From: an uncultured Burkholderiales bacterium
Lineage (GTDB): Bacteria; Pseudomonadota; Gammaproteobacteria; Burkholderiales; Burkholderiaceae_C
Length of the DNA: 64,000 nt
Direction: 5' to 3'
Assembly (NCBI GenBank): GCA_937891665.1
Contig: CALAGS010000201.1
Location: 1 to 64,000, forward strand
This document shows positions 1-9,721 of this stretch, piece after piece. A model generated the notes under the pieces. It was not told where the DNA came from. It searched no databases and worked only from the letters and a program-made list of their open reading frames with translations. Position 1 is the first letter of the stretch; each line of letters starts with the position of its first letter. The position numbers and the translations under genes are program-made.

Positions 1-322
1 TGAGCAGAGCCACACGGACAGGCAATTTCAAAGCATCGATGAGTTTGGGAATATCCCGTGAGAACAGTTGATCTTGAAGCGCCTTGGTAGCTGTCGATAC
101 CAATGCGCGCTGTCCGCTTAGCAACACAGGGACTAGATAGGCATAGGTTTTACCCACACCTGTTCCGGCCTCTACCACCAATTCGCCACCGATTGAAATG
201 GTTTCGGCAACAGCCATGGCCATGTCTGTTTGCCCAGCACGAGATTTAAAATGGGGTGTTGCTTGCGCGATGACGCCATCTTCTGTGAAAGTGGCTGCGA
301 CGGATTGAAGAAATTCGCTCAA
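1..322 (-). CDS. ATP-dependent DNA helicase, DinG/YoaA type (N-terminal part, cut by window edge)
   Basis: The first ~107 residues of an XPD-like superfamily 2 DNA helicase are visible; the rest lies outside the window, so the ORF track does not list it. After an N-terminal lead comes the Walker A region 'VVEAGTGVGKTYAYLVP' at about residue 49, then 'ALVSTATKALQDQLF', which is motif Ia of the DinG/YoaA family. Known members unwind DNA 5'-3', use an Fe-S cluster and help repair or replication past damage. I place the start at a TTG whose last bases overlap the stop of the upstream gene (TTGA), because no in-frame ATG is available nearby; this suggests translational coupling. YoaA versus DinG cannot be decided from this fragment. 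Confidence 0.85.
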   Translation of the reverse strand, partial: MSEFLQSVAATFTEDGVIAQATPHFKSRAGQTDMAMAVAETISIGGELVVEAGTGVGKTYAYLVPVLLSGQRALVSTATKALQDQLFSRDIPKLIDALKLPVRVALL

Positions 323-687
323 GGCATTGCCTTGTCTTTGGACGATTCTTGGGTTTTGCCCAAAATACGTTGCTGACGCTCTGCCTCTTTGAGAACACGT
401 TGCCGCGCATTCAAAGCAATTTCACGTTGATCCAAGGGCGACAAGGCCTGGTATTTTTGTTGTCTGGCTTTGAACAAACAATCGTTGACCGCAAATTGCC
501 TCCAACAAGCCTTAGAAGCCTCATGAAAATGATCCAAAATGATTTTTTTTTCTTCTGCCAACGCAATGCGTTGTTGTGAAATAACTTCAGTTTCAGGCAA
601 TTGCATTGAGTTCTCAGATTGCGCCATTGCAATCGCGCAGGTCAAACCCAGAAAAAGAAACAGAACAGCTTTGTTGCAAGAAAACAT
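319..687 (-). CDS. Small exported protein of unknown function
   Basis: I do not recognise this 122-residue protein. It begins with a clear signal peptide (positive 'NKA', a hydrophobic stretch to about residue 19, and an 'AMAQ' cleavage-like site), so it is probably periplasmic. The mature part is charged and mostly helical in character, rich in Q, R, K and E, with two cysteines ten residues apart ('ACWRQF' and 'NDCLF') that could form a disulfide once exported. It lies 7 bp downstream of zapE on the same strand, and its stop overlaps the likely TTG start of the helicase gene, so the three are probably co-transcribed. Similar short Cys-containing proteins occur next to zapE in related bacteria as far as I recall, but no function can be given. 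Confidence 0.7.
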   Translation of the reverse strand: MFSCNKAVLFLFLGLTCAIAMAQSENSMQLPETEVISQQRIALAEEKKIILDHFHEASKACWRQFAVNDCLFKARQQKYQALSPLDQREIALNARQRVLKEAERQQRILGKTQESSKDKAMP

Positions 688-694
688 GCTTGAA

Positions 695-1792
695 TTAAGT
701 GATTTGAGTGTCCACGGTGCGATGTTCTAGCGCTAGGAATTCTGACGACTGCATTTCGTGCAGACGGGAGATGGTTCTGGGAAACTCATGCGCAAGAGGA
801 CCTTTCGTGTAAAGGGCCTCGGGTTGAACCTCAGCCGATAGAATCAATTTAACACGCCTGTCGTACAGAACGTCAATCAGCCAAGTAAATCGCCTTGCTT
901 CTGATGCCATGCTAAGCGGCATCATTGGCACATTGCTAAGTAGCACCGTGTGAAACTCTGTGGCAATTTCCAAGTAATCATTCTGTGAGCGCGGCCCCCC
1001 ACACAGAGTTCTAAAGTCAAACCACACCACGCCTCCTGCACGCCTTCTTGAAACAATTTCTCTGGCTTCAATGTGCAAAATAGGATCTTCATCTTGGCTG
1101 CTGACAAGCTTGTTGAAAGCATCTGTCATGGCGTTATCGGCGTCTTCACCTATGGGGCAATGGTAGAGCTTGACCATTTCTAAGGTGCGGCGGCGATAGT
1201 CTGTGCCGTTGTCGACATTCAAGACCTCCATGCGCTGATTGAGCAAAGCAATGGCGGGTAGCAAGCGGTCACGGTGCAAACCATCTGGGTACAAGTTATC
1301 GGGCTTGAAGTTGGAAGTGGTGACAAAGCTCACGCCATTTTCAAACAATGACACCAACAGACGGTGCAAGATCATGGCATCGGTAATGTCGGCCACATGA
1401 AACTCGTCGAAGCAAATGAGTTGATAGCGCTTGGCCATGCGTTTGCCCAACTCTTGCAGTGGATTAACCGTGCCTTGCATTAAAGCCATCTCACGGTGAA
1501 CTTCTCGCATGAACTCATGGAAGTGCAAACGCGTTTTGTCCTTGACCGGCACCGCGTTGTAAAAACAGTCCATCAAGAAACTCTTGCCACGACCCACACC
1601 ACCAAACATGTAGACACCACGCGGTAATGCCGGTTTCTTTTTCAAAAAACGAAAGGGACTGCTGATACTTTCTTGATAAGCCGCCCATTCTTGTGCGCAG
1701 CGTTCTAGAGCCTCGACAGCTCTGAGTTGCGCAGGGTCAGCCTCATAGCCTCTGCTTAGAAGTTCTTGGTCGTAGGCTTGTCTGACGGACAT
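695..1792 (-). CDS. zapE: Cell division protein ZapE (AFG1-like ATPase)
   Basis: This 365-residue P-loop ATPase belongs to the AFG1/ZapE family. The Walker A motif 'GGVGRGKSFLMD' lies near residue 65, followed by the family signature 'HFHEFMREVH' and the Walker B 'ICFDEFHVADITDA'. Later come the sensor-like 'FVTTSNFKPDNLYPDGLHRD' and 'WFDFRTLCGGPRSQNDY' segments. In E. coli ZapE associates with FtsZ at the constricting ring and is needed under oxygen limitation and high temperature. Length and motif order are normal. It starts with ATG and heads a probable operon with the small exported protein and the helicase. The OGDH operon upstream ends at its own terminator, so zapE likely has a promoter in the ~100 bp gap. 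Confidence 0.95.
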   Translation of the reverse strand: MSVRQAYDQELLSRGYEADPAQLRAVEALERCAQEWAAYQESISSPFRFLKKKPALPRGVYMFGGVGRGKSFLMDCFYNAVPVKDKTRLHFHEFMREVHREMALMQGTVNPLQELGKRMAKRYQLICFDEFHVADITDAMILHRLLVSLFENGVSFVTTSNFKPDNLYPDGLHRDRLLPAIALLNQRMEVLNVDNGTDYRRRTLEMVKLYHCPIGEDADNAMTDAFNKLVSSQDEDPILHIEAREIVSRRRAGGVVWFDFRTLCGGPRSQNDYLEIATEFHTVLLSNVPMMPLSMASEARRFTWLIDVLYDRRVKLILSAEVQPEALYTKGPLAHEFPRTISRLHEMQSSEFLALEHRTVDTQIT

Positions 1793-1841
1793 GGATCGTA
1801 TGCTCTTAAAAATACTGAGAACAAAGGTTCTTTGAAATAAG

Positions 1842-1866
1842 AAAACCCGGGTCGGGCCCGGGCTTC
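1842..1866 (-). terminator. Rho-independent terminator of the sucA-sucB-lpd operon
   Basis: Read on the minus strand, the sequence forms a CCCGGG / CCCGGG stem with a five-base CCCGA loop, followed by TTTTCTTATTT. It lies just after the stop of the dihydrolipoyl dehydrogenase gene and before zapE, so it should separate the two transcription units. Confidence 0.75.
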
Positions 1867-1890
1867 GTAGTTTAACGAGACTTCAAAAAC

Positions 1891-3318
1891 TTAGAAGTTC
1901 AAGGTCCGTTTGTCGACTGCCAAGGCAGCTTCTTTGGTGGCTTCGCTGAGGGACGGGTGTGCATGGCAGATGCGGGCAATGTCTTCAGCGCTGGCGCGGA
2001 ATTCCATGGCCACAACGGCTTCAGCAATGAGCTCGCTGGCCATGGGGCCCACGATGTGAACACCCAAAATTTCGTCAGTGGTGGCATCGGCTAAGAACTT
2101 CACCATGCCAGTGGTATCACCTAGGGCACGGGCACGACCATTGGCCAAAAACGGAAAGGTGCCCGCTTTGTAAGCCACGCCATCAGCCTTAAGCTGCTGC
2201 TCATTGCGGCCCACCCAAGCAATTTCGGGGCTGGTGTAAATGACCCAAGGCACGGTATTGAAATTGACATGGCCGTGCTGACCGGCAATGCGCTCGGCCA
2301 CAGCAACGCCCTCTTCTTCGGCTTTGTGCGCCAACATGGGGCCACGCACCACATCGCCAACGGCCCAAACGCCAGGCAAGTTGGTTTTGCATTCAGCATC
2401 CACCACGATGGCGCCGCGTTCGTCCAACTGCAAGCCCACAGCTTCTGCGTTCAAGCCTATCGTGTTGGGTACTCGGCCAATGGACACAATGAGTTTGTCT
2501 GCATCAATGCTGAGAGCTTCACCCTTGGCATTGGTGTAGGCCACTTTGACGCCATTTTTGCCATTTTGAATCTCGCCGACTTTGACACCGAGTTCAATTT
2601 TCAAACCTTGTTTGTCGAATGCCTTTTTGGCTTCCTTGGCAATTTGCTCGTCTACAGCGCCCAAGAAAGTAGGCAGACCTTCGAGAATGGTGACATCGGA
2701 GCCCAGACGACGCCAGACAGATCCCATTTCCAAGCCGATGACACCGGAGCCAATCAGCACCAGCTTTTTAGGCACTGCACCTACATTCAAAGCGCCGTCG
2801 TTGGACAACACATTGACCTCGTCAAAAGGTGTGCCGGGCAATGAACGTGCATTAGAGCCAGTGGCCACAATGATGTTCTTGCCATGCAATGTTTCATTGG
2901 CAGCACCTGTGACGGTAACTTCGTAGCCACCTTCAACGGCTTTGCTAAATGCAGCGCGGCCATGAAAGAAAGACACCTTGTTCTTTTTGAACAAGTACAA
3001 AACACCATCGTTGTTTTGCTTCACAACATTGTCTTTACGGGCAATCATCTTGGCCACATCCATGCTCACACCTTTCATCTCGATGCCGTGATCGGCAAAG
3101 TGATGATTGGCTTGATCGAAGTGTTCAGAAGACTGCAACAAAGCTTTGGAAGGAATACACCCAACGTTGGTGCAAGTGCCGCCAAGGGCTGGGCCACCCG
3201 TTGCGTTTTTCCATTCGTCGACACACGCTACTTGGAATCCCAGTTGCGCTGCGCGAATGGCAGCAATGTAACCACCTGGGCCGCCACCAATGACGACCAC
3301 ATCAAATTGTTTGCTCAT
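1891..3318 (-). CDS. lpd: Dihydrolipoyl dehydrogenase (E3 of 2-oxoglutarate dehydrogenase)
   Basis: This 475-residue FAD flavoprotein reoxidises the dihydrolipoyl group of E2 and passes electrons to NAD+. Visible are the FAD-binding '[13 protein letters not shown]' at the N-terminus, the redox-active disulfide '[16 protein letters not shown]' at about residues 45-60, the NAD-binding '[15 protein letters not shown]', and the C-terminal '[15 protein letters not shown]' that supplies the catalytic His-Glu pair. It has no lipoyl domain, unlike the second E3 in this window (11078-12931). It is the last gene of sucA-sucB-lpd, 16 bp after sucB, with an AGGA ribosome site before ATG. The position assigns it to the 2-oxoglutarate complex, though E3 can be shared. 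Confidence 0.97.
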   Translation of the reverse strand: MSKQFDVVVIGGGPGGYIAAIRAAQLGFQVACVDEWKNATGGPALGGTCTNVGCIPSKALLQSSEHFDQANHHFADHGIEMKGVSMDVAKMIARKDNVVKQNNDGVLYLFKKNKVSFFHGRAAFSKAVEGGYEVTVTGAANETLHGKNIIVATGSNARSLPGTPFDEVNVLSNDGALNVGAVPKKLVLIGSGVIGLEMGSVWRRLGSDVTILEGLPTFLGAVDEQIAKEAKKAFDKQGLKIELGVKVGEIQNGKNGVKVAYTNAKGEALSIDADKLIVSIGRVPNTIGLNAEAVGLQLDERGAIVVDAECKTNLPGVWAVGDVVRGPMLAHKAEEEGVAVAERIAGQHGHVNFNTVPWVIYTSPEIAWVGRNEQQLKADGVAYKAGTFPFLANGRARALGDTTGMVKFLADATTDEILGVHIVGPMASELIAEAVVAMEFRASAEDIARICHAHPSLSEATKEAALAVDKRTLNF

Positions 3319-3334
3319 GCTTTTTTCCTAAGGC

Positions 3335-4585
3335 TTAGATGTCAAACAACAAGCGTGATGGGTCTTCTAACGCTTCTTTCATGGCCACCAAGCCCAAGAC
3401 GGCTTCTCGGCCGTCGATGATGCGGTGATCGTAAGACATGGCGAAATAGTTCATGGGGCGAACCACCACTTGACCGTTCTCAACCATGGCGCGGTCTTTG
3501 GTAGCGTGCACACCCAAGATGGCAGACTGAGGTGGGTTGATGATGGGGGTGGACATCATGGAGCCAAAGGTACCGCCATTCGAAATGGAGAACGTACCGC
3601 CGGTCATGTCTTCAATGCCTAACTTACCGTCTTTGGCCTTGGCGCCAAACTCAGAGATCTTTTTCTCGATGTCGGCAAAGCTCATTTGATCGGCATTGCG
3701 CAAAATAGGCACCACCAAACCACGGGGTGAGCCCACGGCAATACCGATGTCAAAGTAACCGTGATAAACGATGTCGCTGCCATCTACTGAGGCATTTAAC
3801 ACGGGGTATTTCTTCAAAGCGTGCACGGCTGCTTTCACGAAGAAGCTCATGAAGCCCAACTTGATGCCGTGCTCTTTTTCAAACTTGTCTTGGAAGCGCT
3901 TGCGCATGTCCATGACAGGCGCCATGTTGACTTCGTTGAAGGTGGTGAGAATGGCATTGGTTGCTTGCGATTGCAACAAACGCTCGGCCACACGCGCACG
4001 CAGTCGAGTCATGGGCACGCGTTGTTCAGGACGCTCACCCAAATTCACTACAGGTGCAGCCACTTGTGGCAATGAACTTGTGGGCACACCGGTTGGAATA
4101 GAAACTTGCGGTGCAGGTTTGGCGCCACCGGCCACAGCAGACAATACATCCCCTTTGGTAACGCGTCCGTCCTTGCCTGAACCCGCTACAGAACCAGCCG
4201 ACAAGTTGTTGTCGGCCATGATCTTTGCGGCAGAAGGCATGGCCACACCCGCCATGCTGTTGCTTTTTGCAGCGGGTGCGGCGGCGGCGCTAGCTGCAGA
4301 GGCTGGTGCCATTGCTGCTGCGGATGCTGATGCAGCCACTTTCCCATCGGTATCAATGCGAGCAATCAGTTGCTCAGCAAGCACCATAGCGCCGTCGCCG
4401 ACCAAGATTTCTGACAAAACACCTGCTGACGGTGCGGGGACTTCAAGCACCACTTTGTCAGTTTCAATTTCGATCAATATTTCGTCGGCTGCGACACTGT
4501 CGCCAACTTTCTTTTTCCACGTCAACATGGTGGCTTCTGCCACGGACTCAGACAGCTGAGGAACTTTAACTTCTGCGATAGCCAT
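3335..4585 (-). CDS. sucB: Dihydrolipoyllysine-residue succinyltransferase (E2 of 2-oxoglutarate dehydrogenase)
   Basis: This 416-residue E2 core protein transfers the succinyl group from E1 to CoA in the TCA cycle. Residues 1-77 are one lipoyl domain with the lipoylated lysine in '[11 protein letters not shown]' near residue 43. An Ala/Pro-rich linker follows, then the peripheral-subunit-binding domain with '[11 protein letters not shown]' near residue 145. The C-terminal acyltransferase domain ends with the catalytic '[13 protein letters not shown]'. Domain order and length are normal for SucB. The gene lies between sucA (43 bp upstream) and lpd, as expected for the operon. Confidence 0.97.
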   Translation of the reverse strand: MAIAEVKVPQLSESVAEATMLTWKKKVGDSVAADEILIEIETDKVVLEVPAPSAGVLSEILVGDGAMVLAEQLIARIDTDGKVAASASAAAMAPASAASAAAAPAAKSNSMAGVAMPSAAKIMADNNLSAGSVAGSGKDGRVTKGDVLSAVAGGAKPAPQVSIPTGVPTSSLPQVAAPVVNLGERPEQRVPMTRLRARVAERLLQSQATNAILTTFNEVNMAPVMDMRKRFQDKFEKEHGIKLGFMSFFVKAAVHALKKYPVLNASVDGSDIVYHGYFDIGIAVGSPRGLVVPILRNADQMSFADIEKKISEFGAKAKDGKLGIEDMTGGTFSISNGGTFGSMMSTPIINPPQSAILGVHATKDRAMVENGQVVVRPMNYFAMSYDHRIIDGREAVLGLVAMKEALEDPSRLLFDI

Positions 4586-4628
4586 TTCGATTCTTTCTTA
4601 ATTGGTTCAATACTTTTTGTGGCGTCCG

Positions 4629-7499
4629 TTATTTGGACAACACAAAGCCTTTGATCTTCCCGAATGCGCCATCCACCAAAGCTTTTTGTTGCTCTTGGTG
4701 AAGGTGTGAATAACCCACAGCAGGCGACGCGGAAGCTGCTCGGCCGGAATACCCCAAGCGCTGACCTTCGGTCATGTTCTCGTGAATGTAGTGCTGGACA
4801 AAGAACCAAGCGCCTTGGTTTTGTGGCTCGTCTTGCGTCCAAACCAACTCGGTAGCGTTCGGGTACTTTTTCAACTCTGTTGCAAAAGCTTTGTGCGGGA
4901 ACGGGTACAACTGTTCGGCACGCAAAATGGCCGTGTCGTCAGCACCCAGCTCTTCACGCTTTTTAACCAAGTCGTAGTAAACCTTGCCGGAACAAATCAA
5001 AACACGTTTGACTTTGTCAGCCTTGAGTGTTTTGTTTTCCGGGATCACAGTTTGGAAGCCACCTTTGGTGAACTCTGACAAAGGTGATGTAGCGTCTTTG
5101 TTGCGCAGCAAAGACTTCGGTGTGAAGATGATCAGAGGCTTGCGCAAATTGCGAATCATTTGACGGCGCAGCACATGGAAGATTTGACTGGCCGTGGTGG
5201 GCTGCACAATTTGCATGTTGGTGTCAGCCGCCAACTGCATGAAGCGCTCCAAACGGGCCGAGCTGTGCTCAGGGCCTTGTCCTTCATAGCCGTGCGGCAA
5301 CATGAGCGTCAGGCCGTTCACACGGCCCCACTTCACTTCACCCGAAGCAATGAACTGATCAATGACCACTTGGGCGCCATTGGCGAAATCGCCAAATTGA
5401 GCCTCCCAAATGACCAAGGTGTTGGGATCGTTGGAAGCGTAGCCATACTCAAAGCCAAGCACAGCTTCTTCAGACAAGATGGAGTCGATGACCACAAAAG
5501 GCGCTTGATTTTCAGCAACGTTTTGCAAAGGCACGTAAGTACCAATGTCCCACTTCTCACGATTTTGATCGTGAATGACAGCGTGTCGGTGTGTGAAGGT
5601 GCCACGGCCGCAATCTTCACCCGACAAGCGCACGGGATAACCGCTGGCCACCAAGGAAGCAAAAGCCATGTGCTCGCCCATGCCCCAATCGACGGGCATG
5701 TCGCCACGGCCCATGGCTGCACGGTTGTCGTAAACGTTTTTCACCAACTGATGCGGTGTGACATTGCTTGGCAAGGTAGTGATTTTTTCGGAAATGCGTT
5801 TCCATTCAGCCAAGGGCAATGCAGTGCTGCCTGCATCAGTCCATTTTTGGTTCAAGAATGGCGCCCAGTCCACAGAGAACTGAGTTTTGAAGTTGGTCAG
5901 CACGGGATCGCTGTCTGTGTGCTTGCCTGCATCCAATGCGGCGCGGCAAGCTTTCACCATGTCGTCGCCCAAGGTGTCGCCCAAGCCTTGTGCGGCCAAA
6001 CGATCGGCGAACAACTTGCGGGTGCCAGGATGTGCGCCGATTTTCTTGTACATCAAGGGCTGTGTCAGGCTAGGCGTGTCTTGCTCGTTGTGTCCCAATT
6101 TGCGGAAGCAAATGATGTCAAGAACCACATCCTTGTTGAAGGTCATGCGGTACTCGAGCGCAATTTGCATGGCCAACACCGCTGCTTCTGGATCGTCTGC
6201 ATTCACATGCAATACAGGTGCTTCCACCATCTTGACGATGTCGGTGCAATACACCGTAGAACCCATGTCGCGAGGGTCTGATGTGGTGAAACCAATTTGG
6301 TTGTTGATGATGATGTGAACGGTACCGCCTGTGGAATAACCACGGGTTTGTGCCAAAGCCAATGTTTCTTGGTTAACACCTTGACCCGCAAAAGCTGCAT
6401 CGCCGTGAACCAGCACTGGCAGCACTTGTTTGCCCTTGGGATCGGCACGTCGGTCCATGCGGGCGCGCACAGAGCCTTCGACCACTGGGTTGACAATTTC
6501 AAGGTGCGAAGGATTGAAGGCCAATGACAAGTGAACAGGGCCACCGCGTGTGCTGATGTCAGAGCTGAAACCTTGGTGGTACTTGACGTCGCCGGCTGGC
6601 AAATCTTCTGGCGCAGTGTGGTCAAACTCAGCGAACAAGTCTTTGGGCAATTTGCCCATGGTGTTGACCAACACATTCAAGCGGCCACGGTGGGCCATGC
6701 CAATCACAATTTCTTGCACACCTTTTTCACCCGCAGATTGGATGAGCTCGTCAATGGCTGCAATGAAGGTTTCGCCACCTTCTAATGAGAAGCGTTTTTG
6801 ACCGACATATTTAGTGTGCAGGAAACGCTCTAAACCTTCGGCCGCAGTAAGGCGATCGAGAATGTGCTTTTTCTGATCCGCATTGAAATTGGGTTTGCTG
6901 CGAATACTTTCCAGTTTTTGTTGCCACCAACGCTTTTCAGTTTGGTCAGTGGTGTACATGAATTCGGCGCCCAATGTGCCGCAGTAGGTTGCGCGCAATG
7001 CATTGAGCAATTCGCGCAGGGGCATGGCGTTTTTACCGAAGAAGGTGTTGCTGGTGTCGAACACAGTTTCTTGGTCAGAATCGGTGAAACCGTAAAACGC
7101 AGGTTCGAGCTCAGGAATGTCGGGCCGCTCAGTGCGCTTCAAGGGGTCGAGATCGGCCCAGCGCTGGCCTACATTTCGGTAAGCCGCAATAAGTTGTTGT
7201 GCAGCCGTACGCTTGCGGCCCATTTCGGCATCGGCGCTGGCCATGACGACTTTGGTACCACCTTGCTTTGCGCGTTCGGCAAAAGCATTGATGACGGGTA
7301 AGTGGGGAACGTCCTTGGCAGATGAGCCGTCAACAGCAGGTACATGTTGCAAGGCGTCGAAGTATTCGCGCCAACTGTCGGGAACGCTGCCTGGATTGGT
7401 CAGGTAGTTCTCGTACATTTCCTCGACGTAGGGCGCATTGCCTCCGAAGAGATAGGTGTTGCCTTGGTAGGCGGTGTAGACGGATTTTGTCTCACTCAT
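4629..7499 (-). CDS. sucA: 2-oxoglutarate dehydrogenase E1 component
   Basis: This 956-residue thiamine-diphosphate enzyme decarboxylates 2-oxoglutarate and succinylates the lipoyl group of SucB. The N-terminal segment 'YLFGGNAPYVEEMYENYL' is the usual SucA tail that binds the E2 core. 'IGMAHRGRLNVLVN', 'GDAAFAGQGVNQETL' and 'NNQIGFTTSDPRDMGST' mark the substrate and ThDP-Mg sites, and 'EAQFGDFANGAQVVIDQFI' belongs to the transketolase-like pyrimidine domain. It is full length and the first gene of its operon. The ~160 bp between its start and the prpE terminator must hold the promoter, but I see no operator there that I can name. Confidence 0.98.
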   Translation of the reverse strand: MSETKSVYTAYQGNTYLFGGNAPYVEEMYENYLTNPGSVPDSWREYFDALQHVPAVDGSSAKDVPHLPVINAFAERAKQGGTKVVMASADAEMGRKRTAAQQLIAAYRNVGQRWADLDPLKRTERPDIPELEPAFYGFTDSDQETVFDTSNTFFGKNAMPLRELLNALRATYCGTLGAEFMYTTDQTEKRWWQQKLESIRSKPNFNADQKKHILDRLTAAEGLERFLHTKYVGQKRFSLEGGETFIAAIDELIQSAGEKGVQEIVIGMAHRGRLNVLVNTMGKLPKDLFAEFDHTAPEDLPAGDVKYHQGFSSDISTRGGPVHLSLAFNPSHLEIVNPVVEGSVRARMDRRADPKGKQVLPVLVHGDAAFAGQGVNQETLALAQTRGYSTGGTVHIIINNQIGFTTSDPRDMGSTVYCTDIVKMVEAPVLHVNADDPEAAVLAMQIALEYRMTFNKDVVLDIICFRKLGHNEQDTPSLTQPLMYKKIGAHPGTRKLFADRLAAQGLGDTLGDDMVKACRAALDAGKHTDSDPVLTNFKTQFSVDWAPFLNQKWTDAGSTALPLAEWKRISEKITTLPSNVTPHQLVKNVYDNRAAMGRGDMPVDWGMGEHMAFASLVASGYPVRLSGEDCGRGTFTHRHAVIHDQNREKWDIGTYVPLQNVAENQAPFVVIDSILSEEAVLGFEYGYASNDPNTLVIWEAQFGDFANGAQVVIDQFIASGEVKWGRVNGLTLMLPHGYEGQGPEHSSARLERFMQLAADTNMQIVQPTTASQIFHVLRRQMIRNLRKPLIIFTPKSLLRNKDATSPLSEFTKGGFQTVIPENKTLKADKVKRVLICSGKVYYDLVKKREELGADDTAILRAEQLYPFPHKAFATELKKYPNATELVWTQDEPQNQGAWFFVQHYIHENMTEGQRLGYSGRAASASPAVGYSHLHQEQQKALVDGAFGKIKGFVLSK

Positions 7500-7661
7500 A
7501 TTTCGCTGACCTTCGCTCCCCTTCAGGGAACATTAGTTGGTTGATTTACCTTCCGCGACACGGCTGAACCGGTTGGCGGATGCGACTGTGGCATGGGGAA
7601 GGGCCTAAGTAACTTGCGCATTATCCCATTGATTTGCATCACATCAGCTGTTTTATTCAAC

Positions 7662-7691
7662 AAAAACGGGATGAATACAGATCCATCCCGT
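7662..7691 (-). terminator. Rho-independent terminator downstream of prpE
   Basis: On the minus strand an 8-bp perfect stem (ACGGGATG / CATCCCGT) with a 10-base loop is followed by TTTTTG. It lies 27 bp after the propionyl-CoA synthetase stop and upstream of sucA. Confidence 0.75.
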
Positions 7692-7717
7692 CAGCCATAA
7701 GTCAGCTTTGTGACAGA

Positions 7718-9622
7718 TCAGGGGCTTGAAGATTTGACCAAATCTGATATTTGAAGCAAAGCCGCGGGGTCGTCCATCGTGGTTAAGTCGCCAGGATCTC
7801 GCCCTTCACAAACCGCTTGAATGGCACGGCGCAGCAATTTGCCACTTCGCGTTTTGGGCAAAACAGACACAAAACGAACACGCGAAGGTCTGGCAACCGC
7901 ACCCAACGAGTTGTCGACCACCTTCATGATGTCACCTTCAAGTTTTAACAAAGCTGGAGGATCATTCAAAAGTGCGTTGTCTTTGAGAACAGCAAAGGCC
8001 ATGGCCACTTGCCCCTTCAAACTGTCGGCCACCCCCACCACGGCCACTTCTGCCACAGCAGGATGGCCAGAAATACTCTCTTCAATCTCACGCGTGCCCA
8101 AACGATGGCCAGCGACATTGATCACATCATCGGTGCGGCCCAAGATAAAGAAATAACCATCTTCGTCTTTAATGCCCCAATCGAAGGTGGAGTAAATGGT
8201 TTTACCAGGCACTGTGTCCCAATAGGTTTTGACAAAACGCTCGTCATCACCCCAGATGGTTTGCAAGCAACCAGGCGGCAAAGGACCTTCAATGGCCACC
8301 ACGCCTTTTTGGTGGGGCTGCGTCAATTCTTGACCCGTTTGATCGTCTAACAACTTGACGTCGTAGCCGTAAACAGCCTTACCAGGAGAGCCAAATTTAC
8401 TGGGTGTTTTTTCAATGCCGTTGCACACCGTCAAGATTGGCCACCCCGATTCTGTTTGCCAGTAGTTGTCGATGATGGGTTTGCCTAGACCCTCGGAAAT
8501 CCACTTTGCAGTGGGCTCGTCCAAGGGCTCGCCCGCTAAAAACAAGGCCTTCAAACTGGACAAATCGTATTTGCTAAGCAAAGCCGGATCTTGTTTTTTC
8601 AACACACGAATGGCTGTAGGCGCACTGAACATCACGGTCACTTTGTACTTCTCAACCAGACTCCACCAAATGCCACCATCGGGGCGTGTAGGTAAGCCTT
8701 CGTAAAGAATGGTGGCCATGCCGCCAATCAAGGGGCCGTAAATGATGTAGCTGTGACCTACTACCCAACCGATGTCGCTGGTGCAGAAAAATGTTTCGCC
8801 TGGCTTGCCGCAAAAAATGTTGGGGATGCTCGAAGCCAAGGCCACGGCATAACCACCCGTGTCACGCTGGACCCCTTTGGGCTTGCCCGTCGTACCAGAG
8901 GTATACAGGGTGTAACTTGGATGGGTGGCATCGACCCACTCGCAGGGCACCACGTCGTTCATGTGTTTTTCGCGCAGCGTGGACCAAAGCAAATCACGTC
9001 CCTCAGTCATGTGCATGCTTGCCAAACCACGTTCAACCAAAACGACTGAATCGGGCTTGTGGGATGACAAACGAATGGCCTCATCTAACAAGGGCTTGTA
9101 GACAACGACCTTACCCCCCCGTGAACCCGCATCGGCACTGACAATGACTTTGGGACTGGCGTCTTCAATACGCGAAGCCAAAGAACCTGACGCAAATCCA
9201 CCAAACACCACAGAGTGAATGGCGCCAATGCGCGCACAAGCCAACATGGCAAAGGAAGCCTCTGCAATCATGGGCATGTAAATCAAAACACGGTCGCCTT
9301 TTTTCACACCCAATGACAACAAGGAAGCTGCCATGCGTTGAACTTCGACATGCAGCTGCTTGTAGGTGTAAGTGACTTCTTGGTCGGTTTCTGTAGAAAC
9401 AAAAATCAACGCGGCTTGATCGCCACGGTCTTTCAGATGGCGGTCAATGGCGTTGTGACACAGGTTTGTTTCCCCGCCTTTGAACCACTTGGCAAATGGC
9501 GGGTTGCTGTAGTCACAAATTTCTTGGGGCGCTTTGTGCCACTCGATGTGTTGGGCTTGCTCTGCCCAGAAAGCATCGCGATCCTGAATAGAACGCTGGT
9601 GAAAATCTGCATATTGAACCAT
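7718..9622 (-). CDS. prpE: Propionyl-CoA synthetase (acyl-CoA synthetase, ANL superfamily)
   Basis: This 634-residue AMP-forming ligase activates a short acid, most likely propionate, to its CoA ester. The AMP-binding P-loop 'YTSGTTGKPKGVQRDTGG' is near residue 240. The 'DNYWQTESGWPI' motif and the hinge region 'YFFILGRTDDVINVAGHRLGT' follow, and the catalytic, acetylatable lysine sits in 'TRSGKLLRRAI' near the C-terminus. The segment 'VSADAGSRGGKVVVYKPLLDEAI' and the length match PrpE better than acetyl-CoA synthetase Acs (about 650). AGGAGACAAC before the ATG is a strong ribosome site. No methylcitrate-cycle genes are adjacent, so it could also serve as a general acetate/propionate scavenger. 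Confidence 0.88.
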   Translation of the reverse strand: MVQYADFHQRSIQDRDAFWAEQAQHIEWHKAPQEICDYSNPPFAKWFKGGETNLCHNAIDRHLKDRGDQAALIFVSTETDQEVTYTYKQLHVEVQRMAASLLSLGVKKGDRVLIYMPMIAEASFAMLACARIGAIHSVVFGGFASGSLASRIEDASPKVIVSADAGSRGGKVVVYKPLLDEAIRLSSHKPDSVVLVERGLASMHMTEGRDLLWSTLREKHMNDVVPCEWVDATHPSYTLYTSGTTGKPKGVQRDTGGYAVALASSIPNIFCGKPGETFFCTSDIGWVVGHSYIIYGPLIGGMATILYEGLPTRPDGGIWWSLVEKYKVTVMFSAPTAIRVLKKQDPALLSKYDLSSLKALFLAGEPLDEPTAKWISEGLGKPIIDNYWQTESGWPILTVCNGIEKTPSKFGSPGKAVYGYDVKLLDDQTGQELTQPHQKGVVAIEGPLPPGCLQTIWGDDERFVKTYWDTVPGKTIYSTFDWGIKDEDGYFFILGRTDDVINVAGHRLGTREIEESISGHPAVAEVAVVGVADSLKGQVAMAFAVLKDNALLNDPPALLKLEGDIMKVVDNSLGAVARPSRVRFVSVLPKTRSGKLLRRAIQAVCEGRDPGDLTTMDDPAALLQISDLVKSSSP

Positions 9623-9721
9623 GTTGTCTCCTAATTCGGGGGCTGACTTCTGAATTTATAATTATTCATGAGGGACTTGCTGCAAACTGACTTCGGACAT
9701 GACTTCCTGACAAATGAAAGC

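Noticed and set aside
5160-6281. 373-residue ORF on the plus strand inside sucA
   Set aside because: It lies fully antisense to sucA, has no recognisable domain, and its composition (rich in His, Val, Ala, Gly) is the usual mirror of a coding strand.
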